Of a stretch of DNA of 64,000 nucleotides, positions 22,401-34,215 are shown piece by piece. The DNA comes from Syngnathus acus. Taxonomy: Eukaryota > Chordata > Actinopteri > Syngnathiformes > Syngnathidae. Position numbers and translations under genes: made by a program. The notes under the pieces were generated by a model, which was given only the letters and a program-made list of their open reading frames with translations, was not told the origin of the DNA and ran no database searches. The stretch lies in NCBI RefSeq assembly GCF_901709675.1, contig NC_051092.1, positions 3,972,491 through 4,036,490 on the forward strand. The letters run 5' to 3'. The first letter of the stretch is position 1, and every line of letters begins with the position of its first letter.

Positions 22401-25400
22401 CATCCCGTCTGTGACTTCCTCAGCGTCCAGACAGTCAATCAGGGAGCATTACCATCACTCAGCAACTGTGTGTTTTTGCAGAGGATTATATCTTTAAAAG
22501 GACCCCGGGAAGAAAAAGGAGGGGGGGGGGGGTGACAGGCTATGAAGGTGCTCACTCAAGGGTGCGGGAAAGCCGAGCCCCTCACCCCCGGTGACCCCGC
22601 TGTGTGGGGAAAAAAAAACTCAGGCCCCGCAATATGGAGCAGACATTGCCATCTTGCCACTTTCATCCTCTTAATAGGTGATGTCACCAAGTTGAAACGA
22701 TCTGCCAGATGGAGAAACCTTGACGCTGCTTTTTATCGTTAAACGTATGCAACACATGCATGGAAGACTCATTGTCCACGTTTTGGCGATAATGGACGGC
22801 TTGAGTCGTTCTTGGCACTTAATGAGTTCATGCACACGAATAGTTGGAAATGTTTTTTCATGTTATTGTGTAATCCTTCATAGGAGGCTATCAGATGCCT
22901 CGTTTGGGAATGTGGGAGTGCTTTGAGAAATGTGGTGACATGATGTTAAAGTGTGACGTGTCCAGGGCATCGTTTGATACAACAGCCGAGAGTTTGTTTG
23001 AGAACTCCTTTGGCGGGTCTCTTTTCCCTGACCCGCCGTCCCCGAGGAGCGCTTTTGATTGAGTTAACAGGCCCTCCCTTACTCTGATGGGCCAGACGGC
23101 GCGTGAGGTGCTCACTGGGAGAAGTGCACTATTCCCACCGAAGAGGCGTTTTCGTCTTTTGGACATGTTGATAATGTCACCCACTCTTCTGTTCCATTTT
23201 TTAAATTTATTTATATATGTATATATATATATATTTATATTTATTTTTATATTTTTATAAAAAATCTATTTATATATATATATATATTGTTTTTTTTTAT
23301 ATTTTTGTTTTTTTATTTTTTATATTTTTTATTTTATTTTTACATTATTTCAATATATATATATTTTTATATATATATATAATATATTTGTATAATATGG
23401 GGGACACACTGTGACCAAGTCTCGTGCTCGCCCCTCAGTGTTTGAGAACAAAGACAAGATCGTGATCGTCATGGAGTACGCCAGCAAGGGCGAGCTGTAC
23501 GACTACATCAGCGAGCGGCGGCGCCTGAGCGAGCGGGAGACGCGACACTTCTTTCGGCAGATTGTCTCCGCCGTGCATCATTGCCACAAGGTAAGAAGGT
23601 TTTCATCCGGATGTGGTTTTCAGGCTCCGCCGTGTGTAACGTTCACCTCCACGTTCTAGACAGTTCATCTGCAAGCTTTGTATGCTTTTCTTGGCGCTCT
23701 CCACCAAGAGAGTCATCTGTTTCGGAATGAAGACGGAACACAGGCCAGTTTCCTCATCTGACACACCATCCGTGGGTGTTCCAGGATACCCCGCTAAACC
23801 CGCCCGAGATCTCCCAGAGGATTTAAAACCGGCCGCGCCCGTGTCAAATCGGGTTTTCCGCACCTCTGTAATTCCCCGCGGATTGGCGGGCCTCGTTTGG
23901 ACGGGCTTCCCTCTTGTCGTGCCTGAGCTGGAGATAAGGATGATGTCACGGCCCCCAGATAGGGGGAGTCGCTCACAAAGAATCATCTCTCATCCTTACC
24001 AGATAATCGCAAAGCGGGCGGGGCAGCATGACTCACCGCCGCAGCGAGCAAATATATCTCGGTGGGATCAGCCAATCGGGCAGTGTCATGCAGATGTGGC
24101 CCGCTGGGATCGTGACCTCAATTTAGGATTCACACACAGGCTGGAAATTACAGGCCGCTGGAGTTGTTTGTGACAAAGCCACAGCAGATGTGAGCACGAG
24201 TAGACAATGAGAGACTCGGTTTCACTTTAGGCCAAAGTATCACTTGATAAAAGTGAATTCTGAGAAATGCTGAGCTTCAATACTAAAGGCACAATGAAAT
24301 GTTACAATGATGTCACTAACCCCGCCAAAAAGCCACATTTTGGCAATATCGTTGCTTGCGCACGACCCCATGTAAGCACCCGCAAAACCCCAAATAAGCT
24401 CATATTTGGGTTTTTAAACAACCGGAATAAGAGCTCTGGTGAAATTAGGTGAGGTAATGGCGTCAGTGAGATTGCCTTTGGGAAATATGGCACCGAATGG
24501 TTCTTTTTAATGATTGACTTGCGTGTCTGCTTTCAGAATGGAGTGGTGCACAGGGATTTGAAACTGGAAAACGTGCTACTGGATGAAAACTGTAATATTA
24601 AGGTAAGCTTTAAAAAAAAAAAAAAAACTCTTCATTTATGAGCGACCGGTAAATGGCATTATTTTTTTTTATTACAGTAATATTAAAGTAACCTTTAAAA
24701 AAAAAAATCTCTTCATTCATGAGCGACGGATAAATGGCAACATTTTATTTTTTTGACAGAAATATTAAAGTAACCTTTAAAAGAAAAAAAAAAAAAATCT
24801 CTTCATTTATGAGCGACAGATAAATGGCAAGATTTTCTTTTTTTTACAGATTGCTGACTTCGGCCTATCCAACCTCTACCACAAAGACAAGCTGCTGCAA
24901 ACATTTTGCGGCAGCCCGCTCTACGCTTCGCCCGAGATCGTCAACGGGAGGCCGTACCGCGGGCCGGAGGTGAGCGCCAATGACGCCGACTCTCAAGTGC
25001 GTTTGCTACTTTCCGTCACCGTCCTTAGCACCCGGCGGCGGATCTCGCCGCGTCGTTAACACCTTTGTAATCGTCGCCAAATTGTACGGTAGGCCCGATT
25101 TGCAGTCCTTTGATGGGATTAGCACCCGTCCAGTCCTCTTCCCTCTTTTGATGTGAGAAAGCGGAGGATATATATGCCGCTCAACTTCCCTTCCGTCTAA
25201 TTGGATTGGAATGAGCGCTATTGAATCAAAGAGTGCTGGTGGTCACATGAAAATATCTCTTGAGGAGGCCTGCAAAACAGGACACGGCTAATACAATTTC
25301 ACTATCATCCATCTTTGGCTAACTTCCATTGAATCAATCTGCATTTATTGCTGAAGCACAAACAACTGAGACCAGAGAGATTTCATGTCACAAGAATTCC

Positions 25401-27542
25401 GAGTGACCACACCAAAGCATTTTATAGCCGAAATGACTTTCACTTAGATAAAACAAAAAGCTCCCACTTGAGCGTAATTCACTATAATTTCCTTGAGATT
25501 CCTAAAAAAACCACCGCCGTCCAATCTCTATTGGAAATTACACGTCCACGGTCGGGTTGAGGCCACGAATTGCAGCGAGCGTTTTGTCAGAAATAGCACA
25601 CAACAATAGAGCGCGCCCTCGTTGGCCCTCGGACTCGATAGCAAAAAAAAAAAACGCACCATGTACATCAAGAGCCTTGGAGGAAGTCTCTTAACTGCTC
25701 TTATCTAATTTCCTCTTTGTTGACCTTGTATCGGGACTCCGGAGGAGAAGATTCCTTTCGATTCCGCCCCCCCCCCCCCTCCCGCCCGCTCGACGCTGAC
25801 CAGACGCGTCACCGTCACGTCGCTAATCAGCAGCTCGTACCTCGTCACGCCCCCGCACAGCAAGTCTTATGTAACCGCAGTTAGCTCGGTGGTCACAGCG
25901 TACGGAGCAAAAAGGAAAGGATTTATCTGGATGGAAAGGAGCCATTTCCCACCGGAACGCCGGCGTTTGTCATTACAAAGTGCAAAAGACGTGTCGGTGA
26001 AGCATCGCGGCCTCTCACGGTCGACTAGCGAGTACGGAAAAGCCATTGGAGCGCTTGTTATTAACGTAATCTCCTGTGCATAACTCAAAGGGGTCTGTTC
26101 TGAGTTCTTTCCACAACATTTATTTTAATGCCATGAGTCATTAATCACCCTCAAGACCACTAAGTCGCCGTTGCATAACGTAACATTCCACATGCGTAGG
26201 TAGCGTCAAAGTCACGAATGCACTTGCGGTTTTTTTCGTAATTTGCGGCGGCGAGTGACGGAATGGAATTGTCGGGGTTTTTCTCCAGGTGGACAGCTGG
26301 GCGCTGGGGGTGCTGTTGTACACGCTGGTGTACGGAACCATGCCATTCGACGGGGGCGACCACAAGAACCTCATTCGCCAGATTAGCAACGGCGACTACA
26401 AAGAGCCCACGCAATCGTCAGGTACGTCGAGATGACGCAGCGGAATTCCAAAATAGTTTCAAAATGGTTTTCATTTTTGTTTAGATGCTCGGGGATTGAT
26501 CCGTTGGATGCTAATGGTGAACCCCGAGCGCCGAGCCACCGTGGAAGATATTGCCAATCACTGGTGGGTCAACTGGGGCTGGAAGAACAGCGTGTGCGAC
26601 TGCGACGCCCAGCGGGACCGCGGCGGCTCGCCCATGCTGGCCCGCTTCATCGACTGGCAGAACCGCACTGAGCCACGCGGTCCGGCCGCCTTGCCCCAGC
26701 TACTGCGCCAGAGGCCCAAAAAGTCGAAGAAAGAAGAAGGCGGACAGGCGGATGGTGGCGGCGAAGACAAACCGGGACTGAAGAGACCCAAAGGCATCTT
26801 GAAGACCAGAGCGGCGGGGGAGCAGCAGTCGGTCGGCGCCGAGGAGGGCCGGACGTCCGGGCCTGAGCAAGCGCAAGGCGGCGGCGGCGAGGCCTCCAGT
26901 CCAGATCGGGAAGAAGAAGAGACGCCTTTTGGGGGAGGCTCGCCGGCAAAGATGGTGCCCACCCTGCCCAAAAAAGGCATCTTGAAGAACAACCAACAGC
27001 GGGAATCAGGGTACTACTCTTCGCCCGAGCGCAGCGAGTCGTCGGAGCTCCTGGGCGGAGCCAGCATGACTCTGCTCGCCACCTCGCCACCCAAGAGAGC
27101 CATGGGAAGAAAGGGCATTTTGAAACGTAACGGCAAGTACTCCACCTACAGCGGCCCCCCCTCGGCGGCGGCCCTGGCGGCCGGAGGAGCCCTCGGCGAG
27201 CCCCCTTCCGCCGCCGACTCGGGCCTGTCGCGAAGTCAGAGTCGGCCGTCCAGCATGGTCGGGGAAGACGGCGGCTCGGTCAAGTCGGCAGAGTGGCACC
27301 CCTCCACGCCGCACCTGCGCCCCAACATCAGAGCGTGCGTGTCGGCCGAGAACCTGCTGCACCTGGCCAACTTCGCTAGCTTCCAACCGCCGCCCGCCAC
27401 GCTCCAAGGCGCCAAGTTCGGCCGCGGCTCCAGAAGCAAAGGCTCCCCGCAGGACAATGGCAGCTTCTCGTTGCTGGGGGACCTGGAGGACATGACTCAG
27501 GTGTACCAGCAAGCCCTGGACATCAGCAGCAACCTCACCTAA
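16450..27542 (+). CDS. nuak1: NUAK family SNF1-like kinase 1
   Basis: An AMPK-related Ser/Thr kinase activated by LKB1; NUAK1 controls myosin phosphatase, cell adhesion and axon branching. Exons: 16450-16716, 20356-20476, 23439-23590, 24537-24602, 24850-24969, 26289-26421 and 26485-27542. They join in frame to 638 aa (human about 660). Glycine loop GRGTYGKV is at 71-78, ATP lysine K93, catalytic HRDLKLEN 185-192, DFG 205-207, and the LKB1 target T220 in [14 protein letters not shown]. The C-terminal part carries three GILK motifs (390-393, 451-454, 497-500), the known PP1-beta docking sites, and a [14 protein letters not shown] block. [16 protein letters not shown] and the DMVHIRR stretch fit NUAK1 better than NUAK2. 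The ATG is supported by an in-frame TAG 10 nt before it. Whether it is the nuak1a or nuak1b paralogue cannot be told. Confidence 0.96.
16717..20355 (+). other. nuak1 intron 1 (3.6 kb)
   Basis: The donor GTAACG and the acceptor TTTTCACAG fit. Inside are a poly-C run (16925-16943), G-rich and C-rich runs (17714-17726, 19542-19555), and no coding exon. First introns of developmental kinases often hold enhancers, but no specific site is claimed. 20477-23438 (intron 2) is similar. Confidence 0.6.
23200..23396. repeat. AT-rich low-complexity tract in nuak1 intron 2
   Basis: Nearly 200 bp of TATATA, TTTTTATA and TTTATT words end about 40 bp before the acceptor of exon 3. It is likely to form unstable, easily melted DNA. 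The poly-Tyr/Ile frame across it is an artefact. Confidence 0.9.
24593..24849 (+). repeat. Tandem triplication spanning the exon 4 end and intron 4 of nuak1
   Basis: Three units of 85, 82 and 90 bp (24593-24677, 24678-24759, 24760-24849) each begin with TAATATTAA(A/G) plus GTAA. Each continues with an A-run, CTCTTCATT(T/C)ATGAGCGAC and TAAATGGCA, then a T-run ending in ACAG. The first 10 bp of unit 1 are the last 10 bp of exon 4. The later copies therefore carry ghost exon ends bordered by AG and GT. Confidence 0.95.
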
Positions 27543-27916
27543 CACACAACTCCTGCTGTGTGTGAGCGCGTGTGTGTTTTCGAGGCATTAACGACCGGTG
27601 TGTTACTGGGATAAAAAATTGGAGCGGTTATCCAAACAGGGCTGAAATCTCGAGGGAATTGTTAGGCCAACACACACACACACACGCTCACACACTCATA
27701 AGCGTACTTCGGAAGCGTATTGGTGGCGTTAAAAAAAAGGCTCAGTATCATGAAACGACGTGAAAAATATGGAACGTTTACTTGAAATTTGTAGAACAGT
27801 CTTCTCACATTATCACGGGAACTTATCTTGCATTTGATATTTTTTATTTCTGCTGCCACAATGGCTCCACCCATTTCAAAACACTCACTTTTTTCAATCA
27901 CCCTAGAAAAATAAGG

Positions 27917-27990
27917 TTAACTCATTCACTGCCAGCCCGGTACAAAAAGTGATTTTTGACGTCTATTCTCGTCAATGGCACTTAACGTGT
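27917..27990 (+). mobile_element. Fragment of a TTAACTCATTCACTGCC-type fish repeat
   Basis: 'ttaactcattcactgcc', 'gatttttgacgtctattc' and 'gtcaatggcac' follow, in order, the parts of a common teleost MITE. It starts at a TTAA, as piggyBac-like elements do. The far end is missing. It lies in the presumed nuak1 3' UTR. Confidence 0.5.
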
Positions 27991-29493
27991 GAAATTTCGA
28001 TGAATCACCAAAATAAGTCATTCTTGCTTCATCCATCTCGAAATGATTGGATATGTTCACTTTTTCATGTGAAAAGACTGTTTTTGTTGGTGTTGTCGCA
28101 ATACGCTGCCGTTGAGTACACACACTCAAGTGCACTTCTCAGGCCAGTGGAATATCCGTCAGGGCTTTTGTGAACAATCTTGACATACGCACACAAACAC
28201 ATACACACTTACACAACGCCACCCAAGTGTGTTTCTCAGCTCCCGGTCCCCTGTCCACTTTGCTGCGTTTACACACTCGACAAGAAGCGCAGACCCCACC
28301 CAAAAAAAAAAAAAAATCTCGGTCGTCCGTTTACAAAAGCACCTTAAAGAACTCACACAGAGCACACAGGCTTTTGTGATCTTGACTTCCTTTTTTATGA
28401 TGGCTTTTTGGAAGACGGGATTACAAACAAACCAGGGTCTTATTCCAAAAAGTTTTATTTATTAATATTTGCGTCGCTCTTTCTTTTTTTGTTGTTGTTG
28501 TCGTCGTCGTGCAAAACTTGACGGGCGTTTGCTATTACTGGAGTCCAAACTCTTTATTGTTTTTGTTAAGGATACAACCGACACTATAACTGTCTGTGCA
28601 TTATGTTCATAAGACTCTGCGTGTTCTCGGGGTGGGAAGCAGGTGCCGATCACAATGGCACTCAGAAAAGGAAATGTCATTTGGATCCAGGTGGAACGAT
28701 ACCTGCACATGACAGTTGATGGGGAATATGGAGGAAGTGCCTTTTTTTTTAAACGTACAATACAAAATTCAACTTGTCATGGCTGCCCCCTATAGGCCTG
28801 GAGGTACACACACCACCATTTATTTGTGTTGTTTTCTTTGTGAGCCAGTTTTGGTTTTTTCCAAAGACTTTGTAATTGTCAGATTGGGTTTTACCCAAAG
28901 CGTCATCGGTAGAGCTAAACCAGGGGTGTGTTTATCAGCAATTTTTTTTTCATAACTTGCAGAACAAGGCCCGCCCCCTCAGCTAAACTACCAGGTGTTT
29001 GTTTGTGTTTTTAAACCCGTTGCTGACTAAACCAAATGTCGGGGCCCCGCCAGGCAGAGATGGGTGTGCGGCCCTCGAGGGTCGGCCATGTCAAGCGAGC
29101 ACAATTAGCCGGCTATTGTTTGACAGAAAGTTGATTTGAGGGAAGAGAGGAAAGTGAAAAGAGGAATTTAGTGGGATCTGGTTTGTGTAGAAGGACTTGT
29201 GAAGTAGATGGAAATAGATTAGAAAAAGTCAGAAGGTAGATGTTCTCCAACCAAAGATGCGAGCAAGATAATTTACGGGGCGAGGGAGTTGCAAGGACCC
29301 TCTGGGAATCCCCCGGCGTATGAAATCATCTCAGCATTGGCGTTAGCTTACGTTCTGTTGTGTTTACGAACCCCCCACCCACCCCGCCCTCACCCGAGGG
29401 CTGCCGATAGAGCTTTAAAACTACAAATGGCTGATGTTTGATTGACAGCGTACCTAAAAGGTTTGGGAAGGCGTGACTGGAAAAAAGGTGTTG

Positions 29494-29499
29494 AATAAA
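29494..29499 (+). terminator. Candidate nuak1 poly(A) signal
   Basis: AATAAA is followed within 5-20 nt by GTTGCTGGTGTCT, a GT-rich downstream element. The choice between this and later signals is not settled. Confidence 0.45.
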
Positions 29500-32400
29500 T
29501 GTTGCTGGTGTCTAGGATGGCTCCTCTGGTGCCCCCCCCCCAAAAGAAAACATCAGACACCTCGCGTGTTGTATTGCATTCTATTGCCTTGTTTTTTTTA
29601 TTGTTAACTGGATTTACAGTGATCAGATTATACTATGTTAGTATTTTACGTTTATTATGCTTCTGTTTTTGATTTTACAAAATATAAGAACTTTTTTCTT
29701 TTTTCATAGCAAGGCTGGGAAAGAGTTTTTAATTTTGGTCGATTTGGTCACAGTTTTCCTCTCTTTGTGTTGGTTCACTAACACCTTGAATAAACCAAAA
29801 AAAAAAAAAAAAGGAAATATCAAAATGTATTTACCAAAGCGCACGTGTCCAAAATGCTGGAAGAACATAAAGATGATAACGTGTGATGATGAAACTGGAA
29901 AAATATCTGTTAGTGAGCAGGAAGTGGAATCATAGGAAAACTTGACTGGAGATTGTTATGACAATAATAAGAATAAATTAGTATTTTGTTATTTAAATAT
30001 TCTTTCTTTTCTTATGGCTCATTAATCTTGTTGCCATTATTTTGATTTATATTTTATTTTTGGTGATCCTGGACTGCCAAGGTGGATTAAGTTGTGTGCC
30101 TTTGGTATCTTCTATGTACTTTTTTTTTTTTTTTGATAATGCAAATGATTATCAATGTGGTTTTATACTTGTATTTATTGGTGAGCAAGCCATTTACATT
30201 CAGTCATGCTTTTTGGCCTGTTTTTGGGAAACAATGTTTGGAATAAGCATCATCTCAATTGTCAAAGCAACAAATTGAGTTCAACTGTTCAAGTGTCTTA
30301 AAAAAAAAAAAAAAAAATCCGGCCAGGGTTCAGCACAATATGTGCAGTGTGGTAACAACAAATCACAAAACAATAAACAGATCTGGAACAACACAAGTCG
30401 TCATGTTGTCTTTTTTTTTTTTTTTTTTTAAATCTTGGCTTTCTTTTAGTCCCCCTTCAACCCCCTCCCCACAAAAACAAAATGTTTTCATAACATAGGT
30501 GGCAAGTTGAGGTCTGGTTCTGCCACTCTGTGAGCGATGATGTCATATACTGTAAGGGAGGACTTTTCATTTGGGGGAAAAAAATATCCCCTTTTATTAC
30601 CTTTTATGGATTATTTCTGCCAAAATAAGGCAATGGACTGTTAATGCGTCAGAGCTCACAATTGTATATTTCCTATACATAGCATTTACCTTTTGGAAAA
30701 TGAATCAAAGCGTGTAGTTTCCCATTCCTGCTCAACCTCCCACCAAAAACGTCAACTTAAGCTGGAACTAATAAAACATGTTGCGGTTGCTTGGGGGCTC
30801 TTTTGACCAGTACACCTTAACAGGACAAGTAAGTCTGCATTCATTTTAATTTTTTTAGCAGATGACCTGAGAGTCTGAATGCATTTAAAAGGTTCTTAGC
30901 AGGTCTTCTATGCATGCTTGTTTTAAAAATGACAAGTACATTTAGAGTTGGGTAACTTTTTTTTGCCAGCTGAAGCACATTAATCACGGCAGCAATTACT
31001 CACGACGACACTGTTTGCTTGCTTCGATGCAACTGCTGACTTTTTCTTAGGTAGCTTCAATCATCGACTTGTCATCGCGGACTCGAGCGAGCCAACGTTT
31101 AGGCTGTAATGTGCTAATGGCGATCTGTGCATTTGGTATCGGAGCCTTCGGTGCAATTAGAGAAAAGGCCATTTGACAGCAGGCAAATGCACATCATCAA
31201 AATCAATATTGTTCTAATAACATGTCAAGAAAATACATCATACTCACCCACAGCTGCTGATTATCAAATGTTTGCATATTGTATGTTTTTCTGCTCGAAC
31301 TTGGCTTGCTTTCAATAATCAATCAGAGGATTTTCTGTGAGGTGAATTTGAAATAAGATTGGTTAAAGAATCGGCATCAAGTAGCTTTTTATGGTAAGAA
31401 GGAATACAAAATCTGCTCCTCAGTCGTCTCATAAATCGGCAAATACGCTCTTCCTAAGAATGTACTCAAGAAGAATCACTTCCCTGTGTCGTATTTCACG
31501 AAAATGATTAAAGGGGGAAAAACAAAAAAATGTGTGTCCTCTCCTCAGCCATTTTGATAGCAACACTAAATGCATCTCGGTGTATTTTCCCAGCCAACTT
31601 CAAAAGCCGGCAGCCAATGCAAAGCTAGTAGACAAGAAGAACATCTGCGTCTTTGTATTCCGCGCATTCTTGGTTGATGCATACTTTCGATTGGAACACA
31701 ACTTGAGTCGCGATTGATGATGTTTCGCAAGATCACAAAGCACGGACAAGAATGAAAATGGAGAAAGTGAAGCTAGACTCATTGCTAGCTTGTCACCTAC
31801 AGGTAATGTCAATCATAAGTAAGGTTTTATGTGTGCTATCTTAACACTTTATCAGTTTTAACTTCCTTTATAAATAATAGTAGTTTTTTTTCTTCCTTTA
31901 TTGTCAGTGGTCCAACGTGACTCAGTTGGTGTCATTAATTAGCTCAGTGAAGACGTAGCCAGCTACGTTAGCTTTTTGAGCTAGCCAGTTGCTATTCACC
32001 GACTGTTTTATGTGTTAATTTTACATTGCGTTAATGGTAAATTTAATTTTTGACTTTTGTGAGGTGAAAAGTGACTCTACAGTTAATAAAGATTTGTGTT
32101 GGAGCTTGAAGTTGTATTTTTGGGAGGCCTGCCACATGACTGCAATTATTAAAATCCACTATCGAAAAGTAATTTTTGTGTCATTAGAAAAGTGACAGAG
32201 TCAAACAAACGGCGGCGGATGACACGGAGTAGAGAACACGGTTCACGTCTGGTCCCCAGGAAGAATCAACAATGTCTGTTTTTAGGATTTTTTTATTTTT
32301 TTTTAGTGGGGGAGCAGGCGGGCCTTGTCGAGGGGGGAGAAAGCTGCTGCTGCTCCTGTCGGGTTAATTTGATCCACATTTTTTGCGAGAGGGGGAGTGA

Positions 32401-33842
32401 GTAGGTGGGCTGGAAGTGCTGCGGTCTCTTGAGGAGCTGATGATTGGACAGCTCTGCCTACTTGTAAAGCAGCACGATTCTTTGGAAAACAAAAATGGCG
32501 GCACAGTCTACCGAAGTGCAAGATTCATGCAAAGCAAGGAATAGTAACATCGGAGTTGAATTCAGTGCAGTTAATTCAGATTTTAATCACATGAAGTAAA
32601 AAGATAATCTAATTGGTCCTTACCTGAGCCCTGAGCAACTGTGATGTCATTTTTCAGTCGACAGCAAACGACAAAATGGCCGCCCCCGGGATAGCTAAAA
32701 AAAAACAGATGGCTTTTGCTGCCTAATTAATAATCCACAAATGTAATATTATTCAGAATATGGTGTTTTGACTAGTGTGGGCGCATAGAACATAATATTG
32801 TCAAAAAAGTTTTTGACTTGACGTCTCCTTTAAGAAAACAGACACAAAGAGGAAACCGTGAATATTGGAAAAGTCACCTTAAAGTAGCAGGGAGGCTTTT
32901 TTTTTGGGGGGGGGTACATCTCATCCAAATTCACCCTTTTACAGATGGCAATGAGGGAAAGGAGGAGTTCGGAGGCTCCCAGCAGATGGACTTTATTTAA
33001 AGGTCAAAAAGTGAAGCAGACATATTTTTCTGAAGACATGAAAAAGACGAAAGGGGGGAAAAAAAAGTTCTCCTTTGAAACTCAGATCATATCAGTGTCA
33101 CGAGTGCAGCTGCTCGCCGTTTTTTCCTTCTTCCTCTCGTCTTTTCCTAACAGACGTGTTTACACTGAATTTTCTTGCACATGACTGACAGACTCTTACA
33201 GTAACAAAATGTTATGAACGCTCCTCACGTTACATCACAGTGGATTGGATTAAAGCACGTTAAAAAGAAAAAAAAAAAAAAAGAAGTACTGGTCCAAAGT
33301 ACTGCTCATATAAGAAGGTGTGTCAAAAAGCTTTTACTGATACGCTACGATAAAAAAAAAAAAAAAAACACTGACTGTGACCAAATGCAGATAAGAAACT
33401 CCAAAAATAAATTTTACTTTTCTTCTCGAGCTGTGCAGTTGAGGTTAATTTGTGCACACGGAGTAAAAAAAAAAAAAAAACAGCTGAGGATTTGGCCTGC
33501 GTTCGCAAGCAGGATGTTCCAGTGCTCTGGTTTAGTTGTAAATGGAGCTGTAGAAAAAACAAACAAAAGATTTGAGTCCACAAGAAGGTTGCGAGCTGGC
33601 ACATTGTTTAACTGCAAAAAAAAAAAAAATCTAGTCCTGAAATATTTGCATTTAGTTCCTCGCCACCACTGCGCAGCGGTGCCTATTTTTTTTCGTCTTC
33701 CTCACTCATTCTCGCAGGTTCCCAGTTCACATCCCTGTTGGACGCCTTTTCCCCCGTGATAACATTGTGACTGTGTACGTTGGAATCAAACGCCCTTTTT
33801 TTTTCCTGCTCGGCTCCCAAACCGTTATCGTCCATCCACCAT

Positions 33843-34215
33843 GCACTCTCTCTCTCTTTCTTTCTCTTCTCTCTCTCTCTCTTTCTCTCTTCTCTTTTTC
33901 TTTTCTTTTCTCTTCTCTCTCTTTCTCTCTTTCTCTTTTCTTTCTCTCTTTCTCTTTCTTTTTCTTCTCTTTTCTTTTCTCTTCTTTTCTTTCTTTTTTT
34001 TCTTTCTCTTTCTTTCTCTTTCTCTTTTTTTTTTCTCTTTTTCGTTTCTCTCTCTCTCTCTTTCTTCTCTCCGCTCTCTCTCTCTCTACTCTTACTCTCT
34101 CTCTCTCTTTACTCTCTCTCCTGTCTCTCTCTCTCTCTTACTCTCTCTCTCTTTCTCTCTCTCTCTCTTTGTCTCTCTTTCTCTCTCTTTCTCTCTCACT
34201 CTCTCTCTCTCTCGC
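33843..34215 (+). repeat. 370-bp CT-rich (polypyrimidine) tract
   Basis: Nearly pure CTCTCT, CTTT and TTTCTCT sequence without purines over long runs. It forces Ser/Leu/Phe open frames in all three plus frames and Arg/Glu frames on the minus strand, none of which is a gene. Confidence 0.97.

Larger units (their letters stand above)
27543..29510 (+). other. Probable nuak1 3' UTR
   Basis: This is non-coding sequence directly after the stop codon TAA at 27540-27542, with CA-rich and TG-rich stretches. The first well-placed AATAAA with a GT-rich follow-up is at 29494-29499. Further AATAAA signals at 29786 and 30769 would give longer forms. The human gene also has a 3' UTR of several kb. Confidence 0.55.

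Noticed and set aside
23217-23414. Tyr/Ile-rich open frame
   Set aside because: It is produced by the AT-rich tract in nuak1 intron 2.
26558-27545. Antisense open frames of 98-179 codons opposite nuak1 exon 7
   Set aside because: They are shadows caused by the GC-rich coding strand, whose own frame is clearly NUAK1.
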